A stretch of 64,000 nt of DNA from Prevotella sp. E13-27 (GTDB lineage Bacteria > Bacteroidota > Bacteroidia > Bacteroidales > Bacteroidaceae). The DNA is taken from the NCBI RefSeq assembly GCF_023217965.1, contig NZ_JALPSC010000002.1, forward strand, positions 496,001 through 560,000, given 5' to 3'. Numbering within the stretch: position 1 is the first letter of the stretch; each line of letters starts with the position of its first letter. The notes beneath the pieces are model-generated. The model did not search any database, was not told the DNA's origin, and saw only the letters and a program-made list of their open reading frames with translations. Positions 58,207 to 64,000 of the stretch are shown in pieces. Position numbers and translations under genes: made by a program.

Positions 58207-58238
58207 TTTGCTGTTTCTGAAATAACTTTGTATCTTTG
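58207..58238 (+). promoter_or_regulatory. Promoter of the RAYT gene
   Basis: TTTG at 58207-58210 and TATCTTTG at 58231-58238 are 20 bases apart, 22 bases before the ATG. Confidence 0.8.
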
Positions 58239-58260
58239 CAATCAATAACTATAAGCAGAC

Positions 58261-59433
58261 ATGGAGACATCGTCCTATCGTCCACGTAATGCTGGCCACG
58301 ACTACTACGGTCGAGGCACATACCTCATAACCCTTGTGGTGAGCGGCCGCGAACAGTTACTCTCCCATTTTGTGTCCGATATCGGACACAAAGCTGAAGA
58401 CGGTCGCAAAGCGCCCGCCACCCTTGCCCTCACTCCCCTTGGCGAGGCGGTGCAAGAGGCATGGCAGCAGACACCCGCCCGCTCACAGGCCCATGGTAAC
58501 AAGGTTGTGATGCATGCTTGCGTCTGCATGCCCGACCATTTCCATGGCGTCATTGAAGTGCTGGAACCCATGCAGTGGAGCCTGGGAGATATCATCCAGG
58601 CCTTCAAGGCTACCTGTACCAGTAGCTGGCAGCAGCAACAGGGCCTTCCTCCCTCCACCAATCGGCCGGTCTCGGCCGATTGCTTTAGCGAGTATGCCCC
58701 TGCTTGGCTGCGCGAGAAGGCAGCCCTCCACACTGATGAGGGTTCCCTTATTCGCAGCATGTCAAAGAAGCAGCGTCAGGAATACTACACCCTTGTGGGA
58801 CGCCAGCAGCGCCCGCTCTTCGATGATAACTACGACGACACGGTGTGCCTTGACGAGCGCCATCGTCAGGCAATGATAGCCTATGTGCATGACAACCCTC
58901 GCCGTGCTCTGTTGAGACGACTCCTGCCTGACTTTATGCGCCGTTGCCTGCATGTGCAGATAGGCGGTCGCAGCTATGGCGCATTCGGCAACCTGTTTCT
59001 TCTTAGGTGGCCTCGTAAGGTGCAGATCATGTGTCACCGCAAGCATCTTGTCACCCATCAACCATACGAGGAGACAGCTGACTTTGCCCGTGAGCGAAGC
59101 CGCTGGGAGGCAGCCATCATGGAGGGTGCCACCGTCATCGTCACCCCAGGCATCTCTCGTGGTGAGCAACTAATGAAAAACGAGTGCATAGAGCGAGGCT
59201 ACCCGCTGATACACCTGCAGGCTACGCCCATTGGCCAGTACTGGAAGCCCGAGAAAAAGCGCTTTGAAGCCTGTGCAAGTGGTGCGCTACTCATCTTGGC
59301 TCCTTGGGAGCTCGACACAATGGGTGCTGTCGGCAATGTGCCGTCTGATACGGACTACAGCCGTTTTCACAATCTCAACACACTGGCTGCCGAGATATGT
59401 GCTTTCAATGGTGAAGCAAAGATAAAGAGATAA
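58261..59433 (+). CDS. RAYT-type HUH transposase fused to a DprA/SLOG-like domain
   Basis: The 390 residues start with a Y1 transposase domain of the REP-associated kind: DYYGRGTYLITLVV, the HUH pair in MPDHFHGVIEV (His93, His95), and the catalytic Tyr208 in AYVHDNPRRA. A C-terminal Rossmann-like domain follows (about 285-350: GATVIVTPGISRGEQLMKNE, then GALLILAPWELD), recalling DprA/SLOG nucleotide- or DNA-binding folds. It has its own promoter, and palindromic repeats lie just upstream. The 3' end abuts a truncated DUF3987 gene. Whether it moves DNA or is domesticated is unknown. Confidence 0.85.
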   Translation: METSSYRPRNAGHDYYGRGTYLITLVVSGREQLLSHFVSDIGHKAEDGRKAPATLALTPLGEAVQEAWQQTPARSQAHGNKVVMHACVCMPDHFHGVIEVLEPMQWSLGDIIQAFKATCTSSWQQQQGLPPSTNRPVSADCFSEYAPAWLREKAALHTDEGSLIRSMSKKQRQEYYTLVGRQQRPLFDDNYDDTVCLDERHRQAMIAYVHDNPRRALLRRLLPDFMRRCLHVQIGGRSYGAFGNLFLLRWPRKVQIMCHRKHLVTHQPYEETADFARERSRWEAAIMEGATVIVTPGISRGEQLMKNECIERGYPLIHLQATPIGQYWKPEKKRFEACASGALLILAPWELDTMGAVGNVPSDTDYSRFHNLNTLAAEICAFNGEAKIKR

Positions 59434-59436
59434 AAA

Positions 59437-59730
59437 TATATGCTGTTGAAAATCTCGACAGATAGCCTTCGTCAAATCGGTCAATTGGCCCTTGTTACAC
59501 CCTGAATCGCCCACCAACTGTGCCATTTGGCCGCACATTTCCTTCCAACCGCGATCAGGATACTGAAATTCTGCATTGCTGATATGTGCGCCAAGTGAGG
59601 GGAAAAGCATCGGAACGAGGGGTTCGTGCATGTCTTTTGAGGCTTGTGAGAGCAGTAATTTGATACATTCTGTACCTTTTCCGAGGTTAGGCATCTCGGG
59701 TGCCTTGTTTGTTGTTATGTTGTATCTCAT
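59437..59730 (-). pseudogene. 5' fragment of a DUF3987 (primase/helicase-like) gene
   Basis: About 97 residues from MRYNITTNKAPEMPNLGKG match the N terminus of DUF3987 proteins of Bacteroidales mobile loci: VPMLFPSLGAHISNAEF, YPDRGWKEMCGQMAQLVGDS, NKGQLTDL (nucleotide-loop region). The similarity stops at about 59440, where the end of the RAYT gene begins; beyond that the frame only reads its antisense. The gene is therefore truncated, by RAYT insertion or by deletion. Confidence 0.8.
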
Positions 59731-59780
59731 TGATTATAAGCTTTTTAGATGAAATAATAATGTTGTTAATGTTACTATCT

Positions 59781-59926
59781 ATTCCAATTCCAGTTATTCC
59801 AGTTTGTTTTTTGAGGGTATGCTTTTCCTTTATTATATATATAAATATCTATATATCAATTAGTTATATAATATAACACAGAACACATACCCCTCTTTTT
59901 TTAATTGGAATAATTGGAATTGGAAT
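59781..59926. other. AT-rich core between inverted repeats (origin-like)
   Basis: Arms built from ATTCCAATTCCAGTTATTCC (59781-59804) and its inverse (59903-59926) pair at about 21 of 24 positions. Inner arms GAGGGTATG and CATACCCCTC also pair. Between them are about 60 bases of almost pure A/T. It lies just upstream of the DUF3987 fragment, so it may be a former replication origin or operator of the element. Confidence 0.6.
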
Positions 59927-59937
59927 AATTCGATGAA

Positions 59938-60063
59938 TCACACTTCCTCTATAAGGCCCTCCAGTGCCCACATTAGTTCGTTGGCCACGGCGGTAGCGAA
60001 TTGTGCCACGCTGAATCCAGGTTCTTCTATATGCACGTCGCGGAAGTTCAGTCCTGAAAATTG
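59938..60063 (-). pseudogene. 3' remnant of an unidentified gene
   Basis: In one minus-strand frame about 42 codons read FSGLNFRDVHIEEPG, then VAQFATAVANELMWALEGL and IEEV before TGA. Amino-acid use looks like a true protein, but no start codon is available after the upstream in-frame TAG. It is probably a decayed or fused piece of the same mobile locus. Confidence 0.45.
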
Positions 60064-60082
60064 GGGGCGGTTCCGAATTATC

Positions 60083-60116
60083 AAAAAAATTCCCGTTCGC
60101 TATATCAACGAACGGG
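60083..60116. terminator. Hairpin terminator in the mobile remnant
   Basis: CCCGTTCG (60092-60099) pairs with CGAACGGG (60109-60116). Seven A residues just to the left give a T run on the minus strand, so it mainly ends leftward transcription. Confidence 0.75.
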
Positions 60117-60128
60117 AAGATATTTTTG

Positions 60129-60393
60129 TTAATGATTGTTAGTTCTCAGATAGTCAGAGAGATAGAGGTTGATGTCAATCAGCCCATAGGCATCGCAGTT
60201 TTAAAGGTTATACATTATTATTTTCATTTTATCTGCTGCAAATATACAACAAGATTTCGAAAGCAAGAAGAAAAACAATAAAAAAGTGATGAAAAGCGGA
60301 AGAACTGAATATATGTGGTATTTCTGTATAAATAAGGTGCTATAATGAAAAAAGAAGAAGGTGGTGAATATGTAGAGGTGAGAGGTAAAGAAG
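60129..60393. other. Gap with a short coding-like remnant
   Basis: On the minus strand 60200-60129 reads NCDAYGLIDINLYLSDYLRT, then NNH and TAA, with a stop just before it, so it is at most a fragment. The rest (60204-60393) is A-rich, with AGAGGTGAGAGG near 60374 similar to the heptads at 57.96 kb. No gene is seen. Confidence 0.4.
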
Positions 60394-60425
60394 AGAGGGT
60401 GCGCTCAAATGAGAACGCACCCTCT
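60394..60425 (-). terminator. Terminator of pgk
   Basis: AGAGGGTGCG (60394-60403) pairs perfectly with CGCACCCTCT (60416-60425), 23 bases after the pgk stop. Confidence 0.85.
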
Positions 60426-60447
60426 TTGGTATGTGAATAAAACAGGA

Positions 60448-61719
60448 TTACTCACCCTTGATGGCTGCTACGCCTGGGAGGATCTTGCCCTCGATAGCCT
60501 CGAGAAGAGCACCACCACCAGTAGAGATGTAGCTAACCTGGTCAGCAAGACCGAACTTGTTGACACATGCTACAGAGTCACCACCACCGATGAGAGAGAA
60601 TGCACCTTCCTTGGTTGCCTTTGCGATAGCTTCGCCAATAGCACGTGAGCCAGCGGTGAAAGCATCACACTCGAACACACCTGCAGGACCGTTCCACAGA
60701 ATGGTCTTAGCGCCGTCGATAGCTGCAGCGAAAGCCTTCTGGCTCTCTACGCCTGCGTCAACGCCCTCGAAGCCAGCAGGAACCTTGTTAGCAGGGCATG
60801 TGATGATTTCTGCGCCAGCCTTAACGGTCATGGTGTCGAAGTCGAGACCATTGGTAGCTGTGCAGTCTGTGCCGAGAACGAGCTCTACGCCGTTCTTCTT
60901 AGCCAGCTCCTCAACGCCCAGAGCTACATCGAGCTTGTCCATCTCAACGATAGAGTCGCCAATCTCGCCACCGTGAGCCTTTGCGAAGGTGTAGGTCATA
61001 CCACCGCAGAGGATGAGCTTGTCAACCTTGCCGAGCAGGTTCTCGATGATACCGATCTTAGAAGATACCTTTGAACCACCCATGATGGCTACGAAAGGAC
61101 GCTTGATGTTAGAGAGAACGGCGTCAACAGCCTGAACCTCCTTCTCCATGAGCAGACCGAGCATCTTGTTGTTTGCGTCGAAGTAGTCGGCGATAACAGC
61201 TGTAGAAGCGTGCTTGCGGTGAGCTGTGCCGAAGGCGTCCATAACATAGCAGTCAGCGTAAGAAGCGAGAGTCTTAGCAAACTCCTTCTGGCTGGCCTTC
61301 ATAGCCTTCTTAGCCTCGTCGTAAGCGGGATCAGCCTTGTCGATGCCAACGGGCTTGCCCTCTTCCTCAGGATAGAAACGCAGGTTCTCCAACAGCAGAG
61401 CCTCGCCCATCTTCAGAGCCTTGGCAGCGTCCTGAGCCTTAGCGCAGTCTGGAGCGAAAGCAACGGGAACACCGAGTGCCTTCTCTACAGCCTCGCGAAT
61501 CTGACCGAGTGACTTCTTTGCGTCAACCTTTCCCTTTGGCTTACCCATGTGGCTCATGATGATGACAGCACCACCGTCAGCCAGGATCTTCTTCAGAGTG
61601 GGCAGAGCACCACGGATGCGGGTGTCGTCAGTGATCTTACCATTCTCGTCGAGGGGCACGTTGAAGTCAACGCGCACGATTGCCTTCTTACCGGCAAAAT
61701 TGAATTCATTGATTGTCAT
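60448..61719 (-). CDS. pgk: Phosphoglycerate kinase
   Basis: The 423 residues match Pgk over the full length: [51 protein letters not shown], and [13 protein letters not shown] near the end. It makes ATP in glycolysis. Strong codon bias suggests high expression. A -7 box TATTTTTG is at 61774-61767 on the minus strand, and its terminator is at 60394-60425. Confidence 0.97.
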   Translation of the reverse strand: MTINEFNFAGKKAIVRVDFNVPLDENGKITDDTRIRGALPTLKKILADGGAVIIMSHMGKPKGKVDAKKSLGQIREAVEKALGVPVAFAPDCAKAQDAAKALKMGEALLLENLRFYPEEEGKPVGIDKADPAYDEAKKAMKASQKEFAKTLASYADCYVMDAFGTAHRKHASTAVIADYFDANNKMLGLLMEKEVQAVDAVLSNIKRPFVAIMGGSKVSSKIGIIENLLGKVDKLILCGGMTYTFAKAHGGEIGDSIVEMDKLDVALGVEELAKKNGVELVLGTDCTATNGLDFDTMTVKAGAEIITCPANKVPAGFEGVDAGVESQKAFAAAIDGAKTILWNGPAGVFECDAFTAGSRAIGEAIAKATKEGAFSLIGGGDSVACVNKFGLADQVSYISTGGGALLEAIEGKILPGVAAIKGE

Positions 61720-61813
61720 AGCTTTTTCGCTTAAAATATTAAAAAGTAAAAATGTTTTCTGGACTGCAAAAATACAAATATTTATTATTAATCGGCACAG
61801 CAGCGCCCATTAT

Positions 61814-62554
61814 TTATACTTTTTTCAGAAACTCTTCGGCTCGGGCAAGGTCATCGGGAGTGTCTATGCCCACTGTCTCTACATCGGTGAGTCCTACCTT
61901 GATGCGATAGCCGTTCTGCAACCATCGCAACTGTTCAAGGCTCTCTGCCAGCTCAAGCGGACTCTGTGGAAGCTTGGTTACTTCTCTGAGCACCTCGCGT
62001 CGATAAGCGTAGAGGCCTATGTGCTTCAGGAAGGGGAACTCCTTGAGCCACTCAGCTCGCTCTTTTCCGCGTATATAGGGTATGACGCTGCGGCTGAAAT
62101 AAAGGGCATAGCCATTGATGTCGGTAACAATCTTTGGCGAGTTGGGATTCTCTACTGCCTCGATGGTTTCAAAGGGTTTGCCAAGGGTGGCAATCTGTGT
62201 GCCAGGGTCAGCAAAAAGGCTCTTCACGGTTTCAAGCTGTGATGCCTGTATGAAGGGCTCGTCGCCTTGTATATTGATGATTACGTCAGCATCGGTATTG
62301 AGTTTTGTGGCTGCCTCTTCTATTCGGTCGGTGCCGCTCTTATGGTTGGCTGAAGTCATGACGGCTTTTCCGCCGAAAGACTCTACAGCATTGAAGATAC
62401 GCTCGTCGTCAGTGGCGACATAAGCTTCGCCAAGCACGCTTACAGCCTGCTGGTAAACACGCTCAATGACCATCTTTCCGCCAAGCATGGCAAGTGGCTT
62501 GCCAGGGAATCGCGTAGAGGCATAGCGTGCAGGAATAATTGCAATGAATTTCAT
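61814..62554 (-). CDS. kdsB: 3-deoxy-manno-octulosonate cytidylyltransferase
   Basis: The 246 residues match KdsB: AIIPARYASTRFPGKPLAML at the N terminus, MTSANHKSGTDRIEEA and INIQGDEPFI. It activates KDO as CMP-KDO for lipid A glycosylation, the step after the products of kdsD and kdsA at 31-33 kb. A -7 box TAACTTTG lies at 62594-62587. Confidence 0.96.
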   Translation of the reverse strand: MKFIAIIPARYASTRFPGKPLAMLGGKMVIERVYQQAVSVLGEAYVATDDERIFNAVESFGGKAVMTSANHKSGTDRIEEAATKLNTDADVIINIQGDEPFIQASQLETVKSLFADPGTQIATLGKPFETIEAVENPNSPKIVTDINGYALYFSRSVIPYIRGKERAEWLKEFPFLKHIGLYAYRREVLREVTKLPQSPLELAESLEQLRWLQNGYRIKVGLTDVETVGIDTPDDLARAEEFLKKV

Positions 62555-62635
62555 GTTGCCTATAGTACTATTTGCTAAATTGAGCGCAAAGTTATGAATA
62601 ATTTAGAAATAATCAGTTAAAAAAACTAATATTCT

Positions 62636-62665
62636 TTGCCCCTTGCCGTTTTTTTTGTACTTTTG
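62636..62665 (+). promoter_or_regulatory. Promoter of the MORN-repeat gene
   Basis: TTG at 62636-62638 and TACTTTTG at 62658-62665 are 19 bases apart. The start codon follows 26 bases later. Confidence 0.7.
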
Positions 62666-62691
62666 GGCGTCAAACAAAAACTATAGCTATT

Positions 62692-63810
62692 TTGAAACGA
62701 TATATATACACATTATTTTTACTGATTTTTTCTTTCAACCTCGTATATTCTCAGAAAGTTACCATTGGTACATGCAAGACGAAGGACGATGGTGACTATA
62801 ACGGAGAGATGGCTTCAGGCAAGCCTCATGGCAAGGGACGTACGACATGGAAGGATGGCGATGTCTTTGAAGGCGAATATGTAAAGGGCAAGCGTCAGGG
62901 CTATGGCGTTTATACGTTTGCCGATGGCGAGAAATATGAAGGCGAGTGGTTGCAGGACCATCAGCACGGACTGGGAACCTATCATTTTTCTACAAACAAC
63001 AAATATGTAGGTCTTTGGTATCGCGATGTTCAGCAGGGTCATGGCGTGATGTACTATTTCAATGGTGACCGCTATGACGGACAGTGGCATGACAACATGC
63101 GTTCAGGCAAGGGTACCTACACATACACCAGCGGCGCATACTATAAAGGCGAGTGGAAAGATGACAAGAAGGAAGGGCACGGCTCGTTCTTCTGGACTGA
63201 CGGCAGCTCTTATGAAGGACAGTGGCTGAACGACCTTAAGTCAGGTAAGGGCACGTATAAGTACACCAATGGCGATATATATGTAGGCTCTTTCCAGAAA
63301 GACCTCATGCATGGCAAGGGAATCTATCGTTTTGCCAATGGCGACATATATGAGGGTGAGTATATCTCAGGCATGCGTAGTGGGGTGGGCATATTCCGCT
63401 ATGCCAATGGCGACAGATATACAGGCCAGTTCTTCAATGGCGCAAAGCAGGGACAGGGCACGCTGGTATGGCAGAATGGCAATACCTATACCGGCCAGTG
63501 GGCAGGCGACCAGCCTAACGGCAAGGGGAAGCTGAAGACGAAACAGGGCGACGAAGTGGACGGACAGTTCAAGGACGGTCTGCCTCACGGTGAATGTATA
63601 GGCCATCTGGCTGACGGCTCAAAGTTCAAGGCTCAGTTCCGCAACGGCAAGCGTCATGGTGCAGCCATTGAGGAGTCGAAAGACGGCAAGCGCTTTGAAG
63701 GCAACTATATCAATGGCCGACGCGACGGAAAGTTTGTAGAGAAAGACCGCAACGGCAACATAACCGCCCAAGGCACCTACAGCTACGGACGGCGTCAGGC
63801 TGTGAAATGA
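62692..63810 (+). CDS. Secreted MORN-repeat protein
   Basis: The 372 residues start at a TTG codon, since no in-frame ATG precedes the signal peptide (KRYIYTLFLLIFSFNLVYS). The rest is about fourteen consecutive 23-residue MORN repeats of the form YEGEWxxxxxxGxGxYxxxxG, from about residue 33 to 350, making one long beta structure. The last three repeats lose the aromatic and second glycine positions. MORN proteins bind lipids or other proteins; this one should lie in the periplasm or at the surface. Confidence 0.88.
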   Translation: MKRYIYTLFLLIFSFNLVYSQKVTIGTCKTKDDGDYNGEMASGKPHGKGRTTWKDGDVFEGEYVKGKRQGYGVYTFADGEKYEGEWLQDHQHGLGTYHFSTNNKYVGLWYRDVQQGHGVMYYFNGDRYDGQWHDNMRSGKGTYTYTSGAYYKGEWKDDKKEGHGSFFWTDGSSYEGQWLNDLKSGKGTYKYTNGDIYVGSFQKDLMHGKGIYRFANGDIYEGEYISGMRSGVGIFRYANGDRYTGQFFNGAKQGQGTLVWQNGNTYTGQWAGDQPNGKGKLKTKQGDEVDGQFKDGLPHGECIGHLADGSKFKAQFRNGKRHGAAIEESKDGKRFEGNYINGRRDGKFVEKDRNGNITAQGTYSYGRRQAVK

Positions 63811-63871
63811 AACAGATTATTAATAGTAAAACAAATAACAGACAACAATAACCCAATAAAAACTTAAGTCT

Positions 63872-64000
63872 ATGGTAATTGACACTCTTGACAATCTCGC
63901 TAAGTACGAGTCAATGAATCCACTTTTCAAGGATGTGGTGGAGTTCCTGAAGAACAACAACCTCGATGCTCTTGAGGAAGGAAAACACGAAATCAAAGGC
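63872..64000 (+). CDS. YhcH/YjgK/YiaL family protein (3' end outside window)
   Basis: The 43 visible codons (MVIDTLDNLAKYESMNPLFK, then VVEFLKNNNLDALEEGKHEI) match the start of the YhcH/YjgK/YiaL (DUF386) beta-barrel family, linked to sugar metabolism. The gene runs off the right end. Confidence 0.85.
   Translation, partial: MVIDTLDNLAKYESMNPLFKDVVEFLKNNNLDALEEGKHEIKG

Overview
The window looks like chromosome from a Prevotella-type member of the Bacteroidales. The evidence is a 288-residue primary sigma factor without a long N-terminal extension, many promoters of the Bacteroidetes form (TTG about 19-20 bases before TAnnTTTG), and families typical of this order: DUF4296, DUF3256, DUF4468, putative porin, HU-like with a Gly/Ser/Pro tail, DUF3987 primase-like, EFR1 ferredoxin and a propeller/AraC hybrid regulator. 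Most of the window is vertically inherited housekeeping sequence. Accessory sequence is concentrated at about 15-19 kb and 57-60.4 kb.

Layout. 0-2.5 kb: the end of a DUF1015 gene, an 8/24-base tandem repeat, yigZ and an acyl-ACP thioesterase. 2.5-9.1 kb: a minus-strand operon of outer-membrane barrel, imelysin lipoprotein, di-heme DUF1111 lipoprotein and the CcsBA cytochrome c synthase, read here as an envelope metal-uptake/redox system. 9.3-12.4 kb: secreted GH2 beta-galactosidase. 12.5-14.3 kb: an orphan sorting-domain-like protein and an ECF sigma/anti-sigma-like/periplasmic triad. 14.4-14.6 kb: two identical tRNA-Asp genes. 15.3-18.8 kb: a MITE-like palindrome, EFR1 ferredoxin, a von Willebrand A protein and an unexplained gap. 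18.8-23.6 kb: an AbiEii-type toxin pair, truA, an EamA transporter, a membrane-tethered HTH protein, and nfeD with an SPFH protein. 23.6-32.9 kb: ABC ATPase, ruvC, secreted phospholipase D-like protein, a degenerate hybrid regulator, kdsD and kdsA. 33-44 kb: a small barrel, ileS, a DksA-like gene, lspA, DUF4296, an MFS transporter, a nuclease-domain protein, rsmE, DUF3256, a 56-residue membrane protein and ispE. 43.9-47 kb: PqqD-like, S24/S26 peptidase and HPr-kinase-like genes downstream of rpoD. 47-57 kb: htrA, RNase P RNA, yihY, a putative porin, DUF4468, ligA and an atypical UDP-GlcNAc 2-epimerase. 57.3-60.3 kb: a mobile-gene remnant (HU-like protein, truncated DUF3987 gene, origin-like AT-rich palindrome) carrying a RAYT-type HUH transposase fused to a DprA/SLOG-like domain. 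60.4-64 kb: pgk, kdsB, a MORN-repeat protein and the start of a YhcH/YjgK gene.

The signal most worth pursuing is the RAYT-SLOG fusion together with short palindromic repeats of exact 22-base period that occur beside it (58085-58128) and again at 33.9 and 44.6 kb. Next are the imelysin/di-heme/CcsBA operon, the regulator that has lost its kinase domain and both phospho-acceptors, the HPrK-like/S24/PqqD cassette, and two genes whose start codons lie only four bases after a consensus -7 box, implying leaderless mRNAs.
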